Source: Aedoeadaptatus coli (GTDB lineage Bacteria > Bacillota > Clostridia > Tissierellales > Peptoniphilaceae). Taken from it: a stretch of DNA of 64,000 nucleotides. The first letter of the stretch is position 1, and every line of letters starts with the position of its first letter. The DNA lies in the NCBI RefSeq assembly GCF_900343085.1, contig NZ_OPYI01000007.1:1-64000 (forward strand), written 5' to 3'. Both the position numbers and the translations under genes were made by a program. The notes beneath the pieces were generated by a model. It did no database searches and was not told the DNA's origin. It saw nothing but the letters and a program-made list of their open reading frames with translations. This document shows positions 35,010 to 43,180 of the stretch, piece by piece.

Positions 35010-35956
35010 TGTCCTGCTCCTTCTCTATGTTCTTCTCCTCGTACCATGCGAACCAATGCCTCCGTCGCCGATAAAATGGCCTCGGAATTGGATGCGCCGT
35101 GGGCTTTAAATACAGGTTTTTCCAGCCCGAGTAAAGGCACGCCGCCGTAACGGCTGTAATCAAGATCCCCTAAGATGCTCCCCGCCAGCATCTTTAGTTC
35201 GCCGGCCTTCTCGCTCCCTTTGGCAGCCGATGCCACGCCGCGTTGAATGTATCCCACCGTACCTTCGATGGTCTTCAGTAAAATATTTCCGGCGAAGCCG
35301 TCGGTGACGATGACGTTCACATTGTTAAAGAGAACATCCCTCGCCTCGATGTTTCCGGCGAAGTGCTCGATGCCGTCGGCCATGAGCTCGTAGGCCGCCT
35401 TGACCTGTTGATTGCCCTTGCCTTCTTCCGTGCCCACGTTTAGCAGGGCCACCGTCGGCACTTCCACGCCTTCTACATCGCGCAGGTAATTTTGGCCCAT
35501 TTCGGCGAAACTTAAAAGCATTTCAGGGGAAGCGTCCATATTGGCGCCCACATCTAAAATTAATTTCTTTTGGCCGCTGATTTCCAAATAAACCGGAAGC
35601 GCGGCCCGTTCAACGCCTTCTTTTCGCTTCACGATAAACATGCCGCCGGCCAACAAAGCGCCGGTGCTTCCCGCGCTGATCATGCCGTCGACTTTTCCTT
35701 CTTTTAAGGCGCCGAGACCCATGACAATGGCGCTGTCCTTCTTTTTCCGAATGGCAAGGGCCGGGCTGTCTTCCTGAGTAATGGCCGAGGCGCAGTGAAC
35801 GATGTGGGCTTCATCCACGCCATCTATGGCTTTTAGAAGCGCCGCGTCGCCGAAAAAGATCGGCTCGATGCCCAAGGCCTCTTTCGCCTTCAGGGCCCCT
35901 TCGACAATCGCCTGAGGCGCGTGATCCCCGCCCTGGCAATCAAAAGCTATTTTCAT
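35006..35956 (-). CDS. plsX: Phosphate acyltransferase PlsX
   Basis: A 316-residue PlsX that makes acyl-phosphate from acyl-ACP for PlsY (found at 61290). Recognisable are MKIAFDCQGGDHAP at the start, GMISAGSTGALLAGG, and VTDGFAGNILLKTIEG. The ATG at 35956 has an AAGGAG site with good spacing and matches family N-termini; 28 further upstream codons in frame were left out. A probable promoter lies at 36011-36040. Confidence 0.96.
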   Translation of the reverse strand: MKIAFDCQGGDHAPQAIVEGALKAKEALGIEPIFFGDAALLKAIDGVDEAHIVHCASAITQEDSPALAIRKKKDSAIVMGLGALKEGKVDGMISAGSTGALLAGGMFIVKRKEGVERAALPVYLEISGQKKLILDVGANMDASPEMLLSFAEMGQNYLRDVEGVEVPTVALLNVGTEEGKGNQQVKAAYELMADGIEHFAGNIEARDVLFNNVNVIVTDGFAGNILLKTIEGTVGYIQRGVASAAKGSEKAGELKMLAGSILGDLDYSRYGGVPLLGLEKPVFKAHGASNSEAILSATEALVRMVRGEEHREGAGQ

Positions 35957-36010
35957 GTGCGTTCTCCTTCTATATAAACCGGAAAAAAATTCTACTCTTC
36001 GATCCAACCT

Positions 36011-36040
36011 ATTGTAATATAAACCCTTCCCGTCATTCAA
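36011..36040 (-). promoter_or_regulatory. Probable promoter of plsX
   Basis: TTGAAT (36040-36035), 18-base spacer, TACAAT (36016-36011) on the minus strand, about 55 bases ahead of the plsX start. No obvious FapR-type operator was recognised. Confidence 0.5.
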
Positions 36041-36070
36041 CTATTTGGCCAAAGACGAGGAGTTTTCTGC

Positions 36071-36107
36071 AAAAAAATAACCTTACAACTCTGAAAGCTG
36101 TAAGGTT
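36071..36107 (-). terminator. Rho-independent terminator after tRNA-Leu
   Basis: AACCTTACA and TGTAAGGTT form a perfect 9-bp stem (36107-36099 with 36087-36079, minus strand), followed by A and seven T (36077-36071). It ends the two-tRNA transcript. Confidence 0.88.
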
Positions 36108-36163
36108 AAACACGTCAATGCGATCCCGCCACCGAGAAATACGCTCGGTATAGGGAGTCTACA

Positions 36164-36247
36164 TGGTGCGGGAAAGAGGACTTGAACCCCCACGTCGTTG
36201 ACACTAGATCCTAAGTCTAGCGCGTCTGCCAATTCCGCCATTCCCGC
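36164..36247 (-). tRNA. tRNA-Leu (anticodon UAG)
   Basis: An 84-base tRNA on the minus strand. The acceptor stem GCGGGAA pairs with TTCCCGC, the discriminator is A, and CCA is encoded. The D-arm contains GGCAGACGCG, the anticodon loop CTTAGGA gives UAG (CUA codons), there is a long variable arm as in Leu tRNAs, and the T-arm holds GGTTCAAGTCC. All stems close. Confidence 0.97.
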
Positions 36248-36282
36248 GTACTCGCGATGCGAGTTGAAATCCCGAAGGATTA

Positions 36283-36360
36283 TGGGGTGGATAGTGGGAA
36301 TCGAACCCACGATCTCCAGGACCACAATCTGGCGCCTTAACCGACTAGGCCATACCCACC
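36283..36360 (-). tRNA. tRNA-His (anticodon GUG)
   Basis: The minus strand reads G(-1) plus GTGGGTA paired with TATCCAC, C73 opposite G(-1), and encoded CCA. The extra G at -1 is the histidine identity element. The anticodon loop TTGTGGT gives GUG, and the T-arm GTGGGTTCGAATCCCAC is perfect. It lies 35 bases ahead of tRNA-Leu in the same transcript. With G34 it is a queuosine (Tgt) substrate. Confidence 0.97.
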
Positions 36361-36381
36361 ACAAAATTTGACGATGGATAT

Positions 36382-36410
36382 ATATTAACATCATTTAATA
36401 CCCATGTCAA
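36382..36410 (-). promoter_or_regulatory. Promoter of the tRNA-His/tRNA-Leu unit
   Basis: TTGACA (36410-36405), a 17-base spacer and TAATAT (36387-36382) on the minus strand. It begins 8 bases after the rdgB stop and ends about 20 bases ahead of the tRNA-His 5' end. Confidence 0.88.
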
Positions 36411-36417
36411 ATGTTTT

Positions 36418-36984
36418 TTAGCTTTTTAATGATTCCACAAAGGCGCGTAGGGCGCGACCGCGGTGACTGACGGCATTTTTCTCGTCGTCGGTCATTTCGG
36501 CGAAGGTTTTGTCATAGCCTTCGGGAACGAAGAGCGGATCGTAGCCGAATCCTCCCACACCGCGAGGCGATTCGGTTATGTGTCCGGGACAGATTCCTTC
36601 CACCGTGTAGATCTCATTCCCTCGCTTCACGGCGATGACCGTTTTAAAATAGGCGCTGCGATCGTCTTTTCCTTCCATCTCCCGCAAGAGTTTCTCGCGA
36701 TTTTTTTCGTCGTTTCCCTCTTCGCCGGCGTAGCGGGCGGAAAAGACGCCGGGACGTCCCTGAAGGGCGTTGACAAACAAGCCCGTGTCGTCGCCAATGA
36801 CGATTTCACCTTCGAGTGGTTTGATTTTTATCATGGCATTGGCTTTTAGGGTATCGCCGTCTTCCACGGGATGAATGTCGCCGTAGCCGGCCTCGGTTTT
36901 CGATAGCACGCGGAATTTCCCATCGACTAATTCGCGAATTTCTTTTAGCTTGTGTTCGTTATCTGTGGAAAGGATGATGTTCAT
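36418..36984 (-). CDS. rdgB: XTP/dITP diphosphatase (RdgB/HAM1)
   Basis: A 188-residue house-cleaning pyrophosphatase that removes ITP, dITP and XTP. Visible are ILSTDNEHKLKEI at the start, IGDDTGLFVNAL with active-site Asp, GVFSARYAGE and the C-terminal GGFGYDPLFVPEG with SHRGRALRAF. Its AAGGAG site directly follows the T-run of the amidase terminator, so its expression depends on readthrough from the amidase promoter. Confidence 0.96.
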   Translation of the reverse strand: MNIILSTDNEHKLKEIRELVDGKFRVLSKTEAGYGDIHPVEDGDTLKANAMIKIKPLEGEIVIGDDTGLFVNALQGRPGVFSARYAGEEGNDEKNREKLLREMEGKDDRSAYFKTVIAVKRGNEIYTVEGICPGHITESPRGVGGFGYDPLFVPEGYDKTFAEMTDDEKNAVSHRGRALRAFVESLKS

Positions 36985-36996
36985 GGTTTCTCCTTT

Positions 36997-37020
36997 AAAA
37001 AAGGAAGGCTCCCGCCTTCC
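36997..37020 (-). terminator. Rho-independent terminator between amidase and rdgB
   Basis: GGAAGGC and GCCTTCC form a perfect 7-bp stem around GGGA on the minus strand, then six T (37002-36997). It starts right after the amidase stop and runs into the rdgB ribosome site. Confidence 0.85.
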
Positions 37021-38235
37021 TTACATGTATTTACGATTGTAATTTTCGATTCCCTTCACGATGCCATTGGCCAATTTGTCCAAATAGCTGTCGCTTTTTA
37101 TTTGTTCGAGCTCGCTGGGATTGGACATAAACCCGCCTTCTATTAAGCAGGCCGTCATATTCGTGCGACGAAGCACGGCCAGTTCGGGCCGATTTTTGAT
37201 ACCGCGACTGTTTGCGCCGGTTTCCTTCAGCAAGGCGTTTAAAATTTCCCGGGCAAGTTTCGTTTGATCGCCACAATCTTTTTTCAACTCGACATCATTT
37301 TCCGATGCATAAAGCACTTCGATGCCATAGGCCGAAGAGCTGCCTGCAGAGTTAAAGTGCATACTTACGAAAAGATCCGCATTGTTACGATTAGCAATAT
37401 CCGCCCGCTCACTTAATGCAATAAACTCGTCGGTAGTGCGGGTCATAATGACATTATAACCTTTCGCTCTCAGCATGGATTCCACCCTGGGTGCCAAGCG
37501 TAGCGTCAAGGATTTTTCCGTGGTCTTATCTTCGGCGACGGCACCGGAATCTTTACCGCCGTGACCGGGGTCTAAAACGATGGTCAAATTTTTCTTTTGA
37601 CCCGGCTCCATGGGTTGGGGCTTCGCATCGTTTACTTCCGGCTCTTTCGGCAGAGGCATGGGCTCTTTCGTTTTTTCAACGGGGGCTTTCGTCTCTTGGA
37701 CCGGTTTCGCTTCATTCTGTTGTTGCGGCGCTTGTACGACGCCGTTGTCGATCATCGCCAAGCGTTTATTTTGATCCCAATCGACGCTGAATCCCAGAGA
37801 CTCCGACAAGAAACGCAGAGGCACCATGGTCTTGCATTCATTGTTTTGGGCCGTGTACTGGGTCAGTTTCGGCACCGACGCGTCGTCGATGCGCATTTTC
37901 TTTCCGTTGACGTAGACGACGGAGCTGTTGATCTTCAACTTCACGTCTTTGTCCATCATGGAAATGCTCACCGATTTGGTTTTTTGATTCCATTTAACAT
38001 TGGCTCCCATAAGTTCCGTGAGCTCGCGAATGGGAACGAAGGTGCGGCCGTTGTCTACATAAGGTTTATATTCACTGTATAGGTCAAAGCCGTTTACCTT
38101 GACATTGGCGACGCTGACCTTTCGATTGTTGCCATTGGTTTTAACACGCATGGTTGCGCCAGCCGCTTCCGAAAATCCTGAAAAGATTAACATAAACGCG
38201 AAGCAAAGGGCGAAACTTCTTAGAAATCGTTTCAA
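37021..38235 (-). CDS. N-acetylmuramoyl-L-alanine amidase with CuAO-N-type domain
   Basis: A 404-residue secreted cell wall hydrolase. A signal peptide covers about residues 1-24 (ends SEAAGA). Residues ~35-160 hold a copper-amine-oxidase N-terminal-type domain (twice a pattern like FVPIRELTELMGA and MVPLRFLSESLGF), followed by a Pro/Lys/Glu-rich linker. The C-terminal Amidase_3 domain has the zinc ligands in VLDPGHGGKDSG and SMHFNSA and the catalytic Glu in CLIEGGFMSN. The start is taken as TTG at 38235 with AGGAGG five bases upstream; an earlier TTG would contain that site. It has its own strong promoter. Confidence 0.93.
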   Translation of the reverse strand: MKRFLRSFALCFAFMLIFSGFSEAAGATMRVKTNGNNRKVSVANVKVNGFDLYSEYKPYVDNGRTFVPIRELTELMGANVKWNQKTKSVSISMMDKDVKLKINSSVVYVNGKKMRIDDASVPKLTQYTAQNNECKTMVPLRFLSESLGFSVDWDQNKRLAMIDNGVVQAPQQQNEAKPVQETKAPVEKTKEPMPLPKEPEVNDAKPQPMEPGQKKNLTIVLDPGHGGKDSGAVAEDKTTEKSLTLRLAPRVESMLRAKGYNVIMTRTTDEFIALSERADIANRNNADLFVSMHFNSAGSSSAYGIEVLYASENDVELKKDCGDQTKLAREILNALLKETGANSRGIKNRPELAVLRRTNMTACLIEGGFMSNPSELEQIKSDSYLDKLANGIVKGIENYNRKYM

Positions 38236-38274
38236 GGGAACCTCCTTCAAATTGGTAACACTTTGTCACTAATT

Positions 38275-38303
38275 ATTATGGTTCCCTCGCCTTTAAATGT
38301 CAA
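38275..38303 (-). promoter_or_regulatory. Promoter of the amidase gene
   Basis: TTGACA (38303-38298), 17-base spacer, CATAAT (38280-38275) on the minus strand, about 40 bases before the TTG start. Confidence 0.82.
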
Positions 38304-38325
38304 ATAGTCCGTCGCTTTTGTAACT

Positions 38326-39336
38326 TTACTGTAATCTAACTAAAGCCGTGTAGAGGGCGTCGGGGCCGGGGGAGGCGATTTCTTGTTCCGAGCCGTCTTT
38401 CATTTTGTAGACGACGCGGTTTTCATCGGTCACTTCACCGATTTTCGTAAATAAGATGCCCCGATCGGTTAATTTCTTTTGCATGGGTTCAAAATCATCT
38501 TTATCCAATACAACCAACATGGAGCCACTGGAAATAAGGCGGTACAAATCCACCTCGGCCTTTTCCGCCACGGCTTTTGTGGATTCCAATACGGGAATCG
38601 CCTCTTTGTCGATGGCCACGCCCACTTTTAGCGCCTGTGCCATTTCCCAAATGGCGCCTTCCACGCCGCCTTCGGTGACATCGTGCATGGCGCGAATGCG
38701 AAAATCTCCGGCTACCTCGCCTTCCGTTTGGACGCTGAGGGCATCGATCAGTCCACGGCCTTCCCGAAGCAGTTCCTCGCCGATCTCCTTTAATGCCTCG
38801 GCGCAATCCGTCGCAAGGATGGCCGTGCCTTCAAGGCCGGCGTATTTGCTCATGGCCACCACGTCGCCTACCCGCACTTTCGACGGATCGGGCACTTTGT
38901 CTTTACTTACACGGCCCACGACGGTGGAGATCATAATGGGTTTGGACACGGTGTCGGTAATTTCCGTGTGGCCCCCGATAATATCCATGTTCACCGCATC
39001 GGCGGCCTTTTGCGCGTCGGCCATAATGGTTTCGATGTCTTCCGACGTGGTGTTCACCGGAAGGAGCAAGGTCAGCAGCACGCCTACGGCGTCGGCGGAT
39101 TTCGTCGCCACGTCGTTGACGCTGATATGAATGGCCAGTGCGCCCAAGTTTTCCGCAGCCCCTGTAATGGGATCGCTACTCAATACGATCAGATCGCCGC
39201 CGAAGTCCAACATGGCCGTGTCCTCGCCGATGGAGGAGGCGCCCAAGACTTCGCTTCGCTTCGATTTTATTTTTGAAAGAATCAGTGAATCTAATTCTTC
39301 GTTGGATAGTTTTCCTACGTCCTTATAAACTTTCAT
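38326..39336 (-). CDS. AIR synthase family protein (HypE-like fold)
   Basis: A 336-residue protein of the PurM/HypE (AIR synthase) superfamily, with the N-terminal GEDTAMLDFGGDLIVLSSD, the HISVNDVATKSADAVG block and the Gly-rich DIIGGHTEI. It lacks the C-terminal conserved cysteine tail of HypE (family members end in a PRIC-like sequence; this one ends ALVRLQ), and no other hyp or hydrogenase gene is near. The substrate is unknown; an ATP-dependent reaction is likely from the fold. It is the last gene of the comM-to-pilus run, 9 bases after the PilM-like gene. Superfamily sure, function not. Confidence 0.82.
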   Translation of the reverse strand: MKVYKDVGKLSNEELDSLILSKIKSKRSEVLGASSIGEDTAMLDFGGDLIVLSSDPITGAAENLGALAIHISVNDVATKSADAVGVLLTLLLPVNTTSEDIETIMADAQKAADAVNMDIIGGHTEITDTVSKPIMISTVVGRVSKDKVPDPSKVRVGDVVAMSKYAGLEGTAILATDCAEALKEIGEELLREGRGLIDALSVQTEGEVAGDFRIRAMHDVTEGGVEGAIWEMAQALKVGVAIDKEAIPVLESTKAVAEKAEVDLYRLISSGSMLVVLDKDDFEPMQKKLTDRGILFTKIGEVTDENRVVYKMKDGSEQEIASPGPDALYTALVRLQ

Positions 39337-39345
39337 TTATGACTC

Positions 39346-40842
39346 CTATATACTGGCGCTGTTGTCGCCGGCGTCGTTTACCGTCATCTCATCGCCCATC
39401 ATCGCGTCGCCTGCGGAATCCATGCCGTCGTCCGTTTCTTCCGAAGAGGCGGAATCACCTTCATCGCCGCCGATTAAATAGGCCGTTAATTGGAAGTAGA
39501 TCACATCGCCGACCGTCGCCGTCGGTTCTTCTTCCACTTTAACTTTCAACACGTCTTCCAATTGGTTGCGCCAGTTTTGTATTTCGTTGGCATCTTTTGC
39601 TTCGCCGCGAATGGACAGGGTGCCGTTTTGGTAATCCATGCCCGTTACGGTCAGGGTGTCCGGCGCAGAGGATTTTACCTTGGTAATGGCATCGGCAATG
39701 TCGGCGCTCTTTTGTGCACCGCTTGCGTCTTCAGTCGAATCCGATTCGTCTTGCGCCATTTCCTGTTCGTGGGTCCGGACGATAAGGTCTCGGTTTTGCT
39801 GCTTTAATTTTTCACCGTAGACAAAGGAGCCGATGAGAATGGCAAAGGCCACGACAAGGGCACCGATGGGCAGGTAGTAGTTTTTGCCTCCCCCGCCGGA
39901 GCGTCTTGCACCGGAGAACATGGCGGCGACATCGCCGTGTTCCGCCGCTGCGGCAAGGATGTCCCCTAAGTTCAGCGGCTTATACACTTCCTCGTCCATC
40001 AGCGCGGCAAAGAGGCCGCTTTCCACGAACGATCCTGCGATTAACTGCCTGTCGGCCAAGGCAAAATCGCCGCCCATATGCTCCACATGGCCCAAGGCTT
40101 CGTAATAAGCCGATTGCATTTCCCTTTTCATGGCGTCGGGATCCACATCGCTCATGCGCTCGTCGAAATTTTCGTCTTTAATGCGCAAGACATCTTCCGC
40201 TTCCAGTTCGTTTCTACGCATAAAGTCCAAAACGGAGTCGTTGACCTCCGTGCGGTCGAAGAAGCGGTTTTCGTGGCCGTAGTAAAAGCCCAAATGGCTC
40301 GTGCCGACGAAATTCACCCTCGCGCCGCCCAGCCAATGGGCGTACTCCAGGCATAAAGTTGAAAAAGGAATGATGCCGCGAAGTTTTATTTCGCATTTTT
40401 TCGCCAAATCCCTGTAACCTTCCAAGATTTCTTCGGGACAAATCGTAATTAACAGATGATGGATGTCGTCGTCACTTTTTAAATCCACCGAATCCAAGGC
40501 ATATTCCTCTAAATCCTGCGGAAAAAGGGACGGACACTCGTTTTCGATTAACGAAGCCCTCTCCTTCTCCGTCATAGACGGCACGTGCATGGTGCGGTTT
40601 ACCGCTGAGGCGGAATTTATGACGAACAAGGCATGGCTCTTGGTCAGCTCGTTTTCTTCCAAGGTCTTTTTCAAAAGATAGTGCAACTGTGCGCTGTCTA
40701 AAATTTCGCCGTCACTCAAGACGTTCATCGGTATATCAAAAGAATAAAGTGCGCTTACGGATTTGTTTTCGTCAACATTTGCTACATAACAGCGACGATC
40801 TTCGAAGTAAATAATCGCTTCGCGCTTATTAAATAATTTCAT
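39346..40842 (-). CDS. PilM/PilN-like type IV pilus assembly fusion protein
   Basis: A 498-residue protein in the pilus cluster. Residues ~1-310 look like a PilM-type actin-fold domain, though nucleotide-binding motifs are weak. A short Gly-rich linker and one membrane segment (about 323-342) follow, then a short coiled region and a C-terminal extracytoplasmic domain (about 385-450: KVKSSAPDTLTVTGMDYQNG, GTLSIRGEAKDANEIQNW) resembling the PilN/GspL periplasmic fold, ending in an acidic tail rich in Asp, Ser and Met. PilM and PilN are separate, interacting proteins in diderms; here they appear to be joined. The assignment rests on layout and context more than strong motifs. Confidence 0.68.
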   Translation of the reverse strand: MKLFNKREAIIYFEDRRCYVANVDENKSVSALYSFDIPMNVLSDGEILDSAQLHYLLKKTLEENELTKSHALFVINSASAVNRTMHVPSMTEKERASLIENECPSLFPQDLEEYALDSVDLKSDDDIHHLLITICPEEILEGYRDLAKKCEIKLRGIIPFSTLCLEYAHWLGGARVNFVGTSHLGFYYGHENRFFDRTEVNDSVLDFMRRNELEAEDVLRIKDENFDERMSDVDPDAMKREMQSAYYEALGHVEHMGGDFALADRQLIAGSFVESGLFAALMDEEVYKPLNLGDILAAAAEHGDVAAMFSGARRSGGGGKNYYLPIGALVVAFAILIGSFVYGEKLKQQNRDLIVRTHEQEMAQDESDSTEDASGAQKSADIADAITKVKSSAPDTLTVTGMDYQNGTLSIRGEAKDANEIQNWRNQLEDVLKVKVEEEPTATVGDVIYFQLTAYLIGGDEGDSASSEETDDGMDSAGDAMMGDEMTVNDAGDNSASI

Positions 40843-40859
40843 TTCGCCCTCCTACAAGC

Positions 40860-40865
40860 ATTATA
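40860..40865 (-). promoter_or_regulatory. Possible -10 element ahead of the PilM-like gene
   Basis: TATAAT on the minus strand 18 bases before the start codon. No -35 match at a normal distance, and the implied leader is very short, so this may be chance. Confidence 0.25.
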
Positions 40866-40907
40866 TCCCACGAATGCGTAATTTTTATGTAATTTAAATA
40901 ATTTCGT

Positions 40908-41609
40908 TCACAAATAAATTCCTACGATCAAAAAACCCAACAGAAAAAAGGGAAACATGGGGACGGTTCTCTGTTTGAGGACTTTGAAAAAGTAGAGGCC
41001 CCCGCCGATTAGAGCGGCCGAAACAAAGGTGACGGTGAAAAATAAATAGCTTCTCCAAATCTCCCCGATGCCCAAGGCGAGAATCGAAGCATAATAAATG
41101 TCCCCCTCGCCCACCGCCTTGGGAAAGAGAAAATAGAGCGCGCCGATCAGGCAAAAGAGAAACGTGCCGCTTAGTGGATGAAAGGACTCATCGAGAATCA
41201 GAGCCGCGACAAAGAAAACGCCGCCTACGACGAGATCCCCTGTAAAAACATCCCGATGGCGACTGTCTTCCAGAGCCAAAAGATACATGACAAATACGGC
41301 GGCCACCGGAAGGACGGAGGCCTTCTCCATACCCAAATGATGGAGCAAAAAGATGACAAGCGCGCCTCCGATTCCTTCGCTCAGCGGATGGTAGAAGGAG
41401 ATTTTTTCGCCGCAAGTGCATCGCCCGCGGCAGAAAATATAGCCGAGGACGGGAATTAAATAGGGCCAAGGAATCCTGCGGCCGCAGGATTCGCAGCGGC
41501 TTCTTCCCCCGATCCAATTTTCGCCGCGCCGGCGCCTGTCGTCGAAAAGATTAAAAAAGGACACGAAGGAGGTCGCGAGAAAAAAAGCGGCGGCATTCAG
41601 TATAATCAT
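40908..41609 (-). CDS. pilD: Prepilin peptidase (type IV leader peptidase)
   Basis: A 233-residue polytopic membrane protease of family A24. The N-terminal zinc-type cysteines are CESCGRR and CRGRCTCG; the catalytic aspartates are in ALEDSRHRDVFTGD and GEGDIYYA. It cleaves prepilins after Gly and usually N-methylates the new N-terminus. It overlaps the pilin gene by 4 bases. Length is normal. Confidence 0.94.
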   Translation of the reverse strand: MIILNAAAFFLATSFVSFFNLFDDRRRRGENWIGGRSRCESCGRRIPWPYLIPVLGYIFCRGRCTCGEKISFYHPLSEGIGGALVIFLLHHLGMEKASVLPVAAVFVMYLLALEDSRHRDVFTGDLVVGGVFFVAALILDESFHPLSGTFLFCLIGALYFLFPKAVGEGDIYYASILALGIGEIWRSYLFFTVTFVSAALIGGGLYFFKVLKQRTVPMFPFFLLGFLIVGIYL

Positions 41610-41974
41610 TTCTTCGTCGTATCCGGTTCCAGCTTGTCGCCATTGACCTTGACCATGCCGGGCTCGACGGTAATATTTCCATTCTCGGCCTTTACGGTAA
41701 ATGCATCCTTCTTTAAGGCCTTTGCCGGTGTGGGGACTTCGCCGGATTCCAGATAGGGCTTGAGGTCGTCTAATTTAATCGTCCCTTCGGTCGGTTTGTC
41801 CATGGAATAAAGGATCGCCGCATTCTTTATGACCCGCACATTGGCATTGTGGGCCGTGGCCTGAGCGCTTAAATTGGAGCGTTGGTACCGCGGTATGGCG
41901 ATGGCGATGAGAAGAGCCAAAATGGCGATGACGATAATGAGTTCGATGAGGGTAAATCCCTTTTTCTTTTTCAT
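41606..41974 (-). CDS. Type IV prepilin
   Basis: A 122-residue prepilin with a short positively charged leader MKKKKG, cleavage before F, Glu5, and a hydrophobic stretch FTLIELIIVIAILALLIAIA. The head domain (residues ~35-122) is small and has no cysteine pair. It is the only clear prepilin in the cluster; minor pilins are not seen. It lies between pilC (8-base gap) and pilD. It may be the major subunit of a competence pilus or a short pseudopilus. Confidence 0.93.
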   Translation of the reverse strand: MKKKKGFTLIELIIVIAILALLIAIAIPRYQRSNLSAQATAHNANVRVIKNAAILYSMDKPTEGTIKLDDLKPYLESGEVPTPAKALKKDAFTVKAENGNITVEPGMVKVNGDKLEPDTTKK

Positions 41975-41982
41975 AATTCCTC

Positions 41983-43173
41983 CTAAAAACTGTTTACCAT
42001 ATCAAACATGGGAATGGCAATGGAAAAAATAATAAACCCGACGACGACGGCCATAATCAGAATCAGTGCCGGCTCTATGTATATGCTTATGCGCTCGGCG
42101 CGATTTTTCTGCCGCTCTTCCTCCAAATGGATAGCCACGGCGAGCATCTCACTTACGGCGGAAGACGCCTCGCCTAAGGCGACAAAGGAGCAGTTCTGCG
42201 CTTTAAACAAATCGCTTTTCTCCATGGCCTGAGAGAGCTCCTCCCCTTTCATCAAGCCGCGAATCATCTCCTGTGCCTTTCTTTCGATGTAGGGATTTTC
42301 CGCCCCTTCGTTCATGTTTTCCATAATGCGCAACAGGTCCACGCCGTTATCCATTTGCATCTTCATGGTTCTTAATTGCCTAAGCTCAAAGGGATCGCGA
42401 TAAAAAGGCGCGGCGATGGGCAGATGGTACCATCTGCGGTAGAAGCCGTCGGCGGTTTTCGGATGATTCTTCAGTAGCAAAATCATAAGCACCAAAAGGA
42501 GCAGTGCCGCGATGTAGAGAAGGCCGAAGCGATTAAAATGGTCGGCGATGGCGATGAGCATGCGGGTCATCAGGGGCAAGGGCACCTGTCGGGATTCAAA
42601 GACGTCGGTAAATACGGGAAGAACCGAATGAAGTACCACCTGCAAGACGAAGAGGGATGTAATCATAAGGATGACGGGATAGGCCAGGGCGTTTGCAAGC
42701 TTTCTGTGCATTTGTTGTTCCTCGTCGAAGAAATCCGCCAGCTGGCGAAAGATGTCGCCCAAGGTGCCCGCCGCCTCCCCGCTTCGGATCGTGCCGGAGA
42801 CGAAGTGAGGAAAACAGTCGGCGTCGTGAAAAGCCTCGGAGAGGAGCTTCCCCTGCCGCACCGCCTCCACGATGAATTGGAGTTTTTCTTTCTGAAGGCC
42901 TTTGGACTCCCGAGCCATTAATTCCATGACCGTGACGATGTCCAAGCCGCCTGAGGACATAAGGGCCAGTTGGGAAAACAATAGGGCCAATTGGCCTTTC
43001 GCAATCACCCGCCGCGGCTTTGTTAATTGAAGCCGCCGCCCTTCTTCTTTCAAGGCGACGATGCGGTAGCCGGCTTCGTGGAGCTTCTCCCGCGCCTCTT
43101 GTATATTATCCGCGTCCATTTCATCGGTCACGAGGTTCGACTGTGCGTCGATGATTTTATACTTAAACTTCAT
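41983..43173 (-). CDS. pilC: Type II secretion/type IV pilus inner membrane platform protein PilC
   Basis: A 396-residue GspF/PilC/ComGB family protein. It has an N-terminal domain (ANVTDEMDA-type start, KEEGRRLQL), two homologous GspF domains around residues 65-190 and 270-390, and three membrane segments (near 165-185, 215-235, 370-390). It is the platform on which pilins are assembled by the PilB motor. 7 bases after pilB. Confidence 0.93.
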   Translation of the reverse strand: MKFKYKIIDAQSNLVTDEMDADNIQEAREKLHEAGYRIVALKEEGRRLQLTKPRRVIAKGQLALLFSQLALMSSGGLDIVTVMELMARESKGLQKEKLQFIVEAVRQGKLLSEAFHDADCFPHFVSGTIRSGEAAGTLGDIFRQLADFFDEEQQMHRKLANALAYPVILMITSLFVLQVVLHSVLPVFTDVFESRQVPLPLMTRMLIAIADHFNRFGLLYIAALLLLVLMILLLKNHPKTADGFYRRWYHLPIAAPFYRDPFELRQLRTMKMQMDNGVDLLRIMENMNEGAENPYIERKAQEMIRGLMKGEELSQAMEKSDLFKAQNCSFVALGEASSAVSEMLAVAIHLEEERQKNRAERISIYIEPALILIMAVVVGFIIFSIAIPMFDMVNSF

Positions 43174-43180
43174 GGCTCAC

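Noticed and set aside
36083-36394. Open frame of 103 codons on the minus strand
   Set aside because: It runs through the two tRNA genes; the tRNAs have perfect stems, CCA ends and a tRNA-type promoter.
38326-39336. Calling this gene hypE
   Set aside because: The HypE C-terminal cysteine tail is missing and no hydrogenase maturation gene is nearby.
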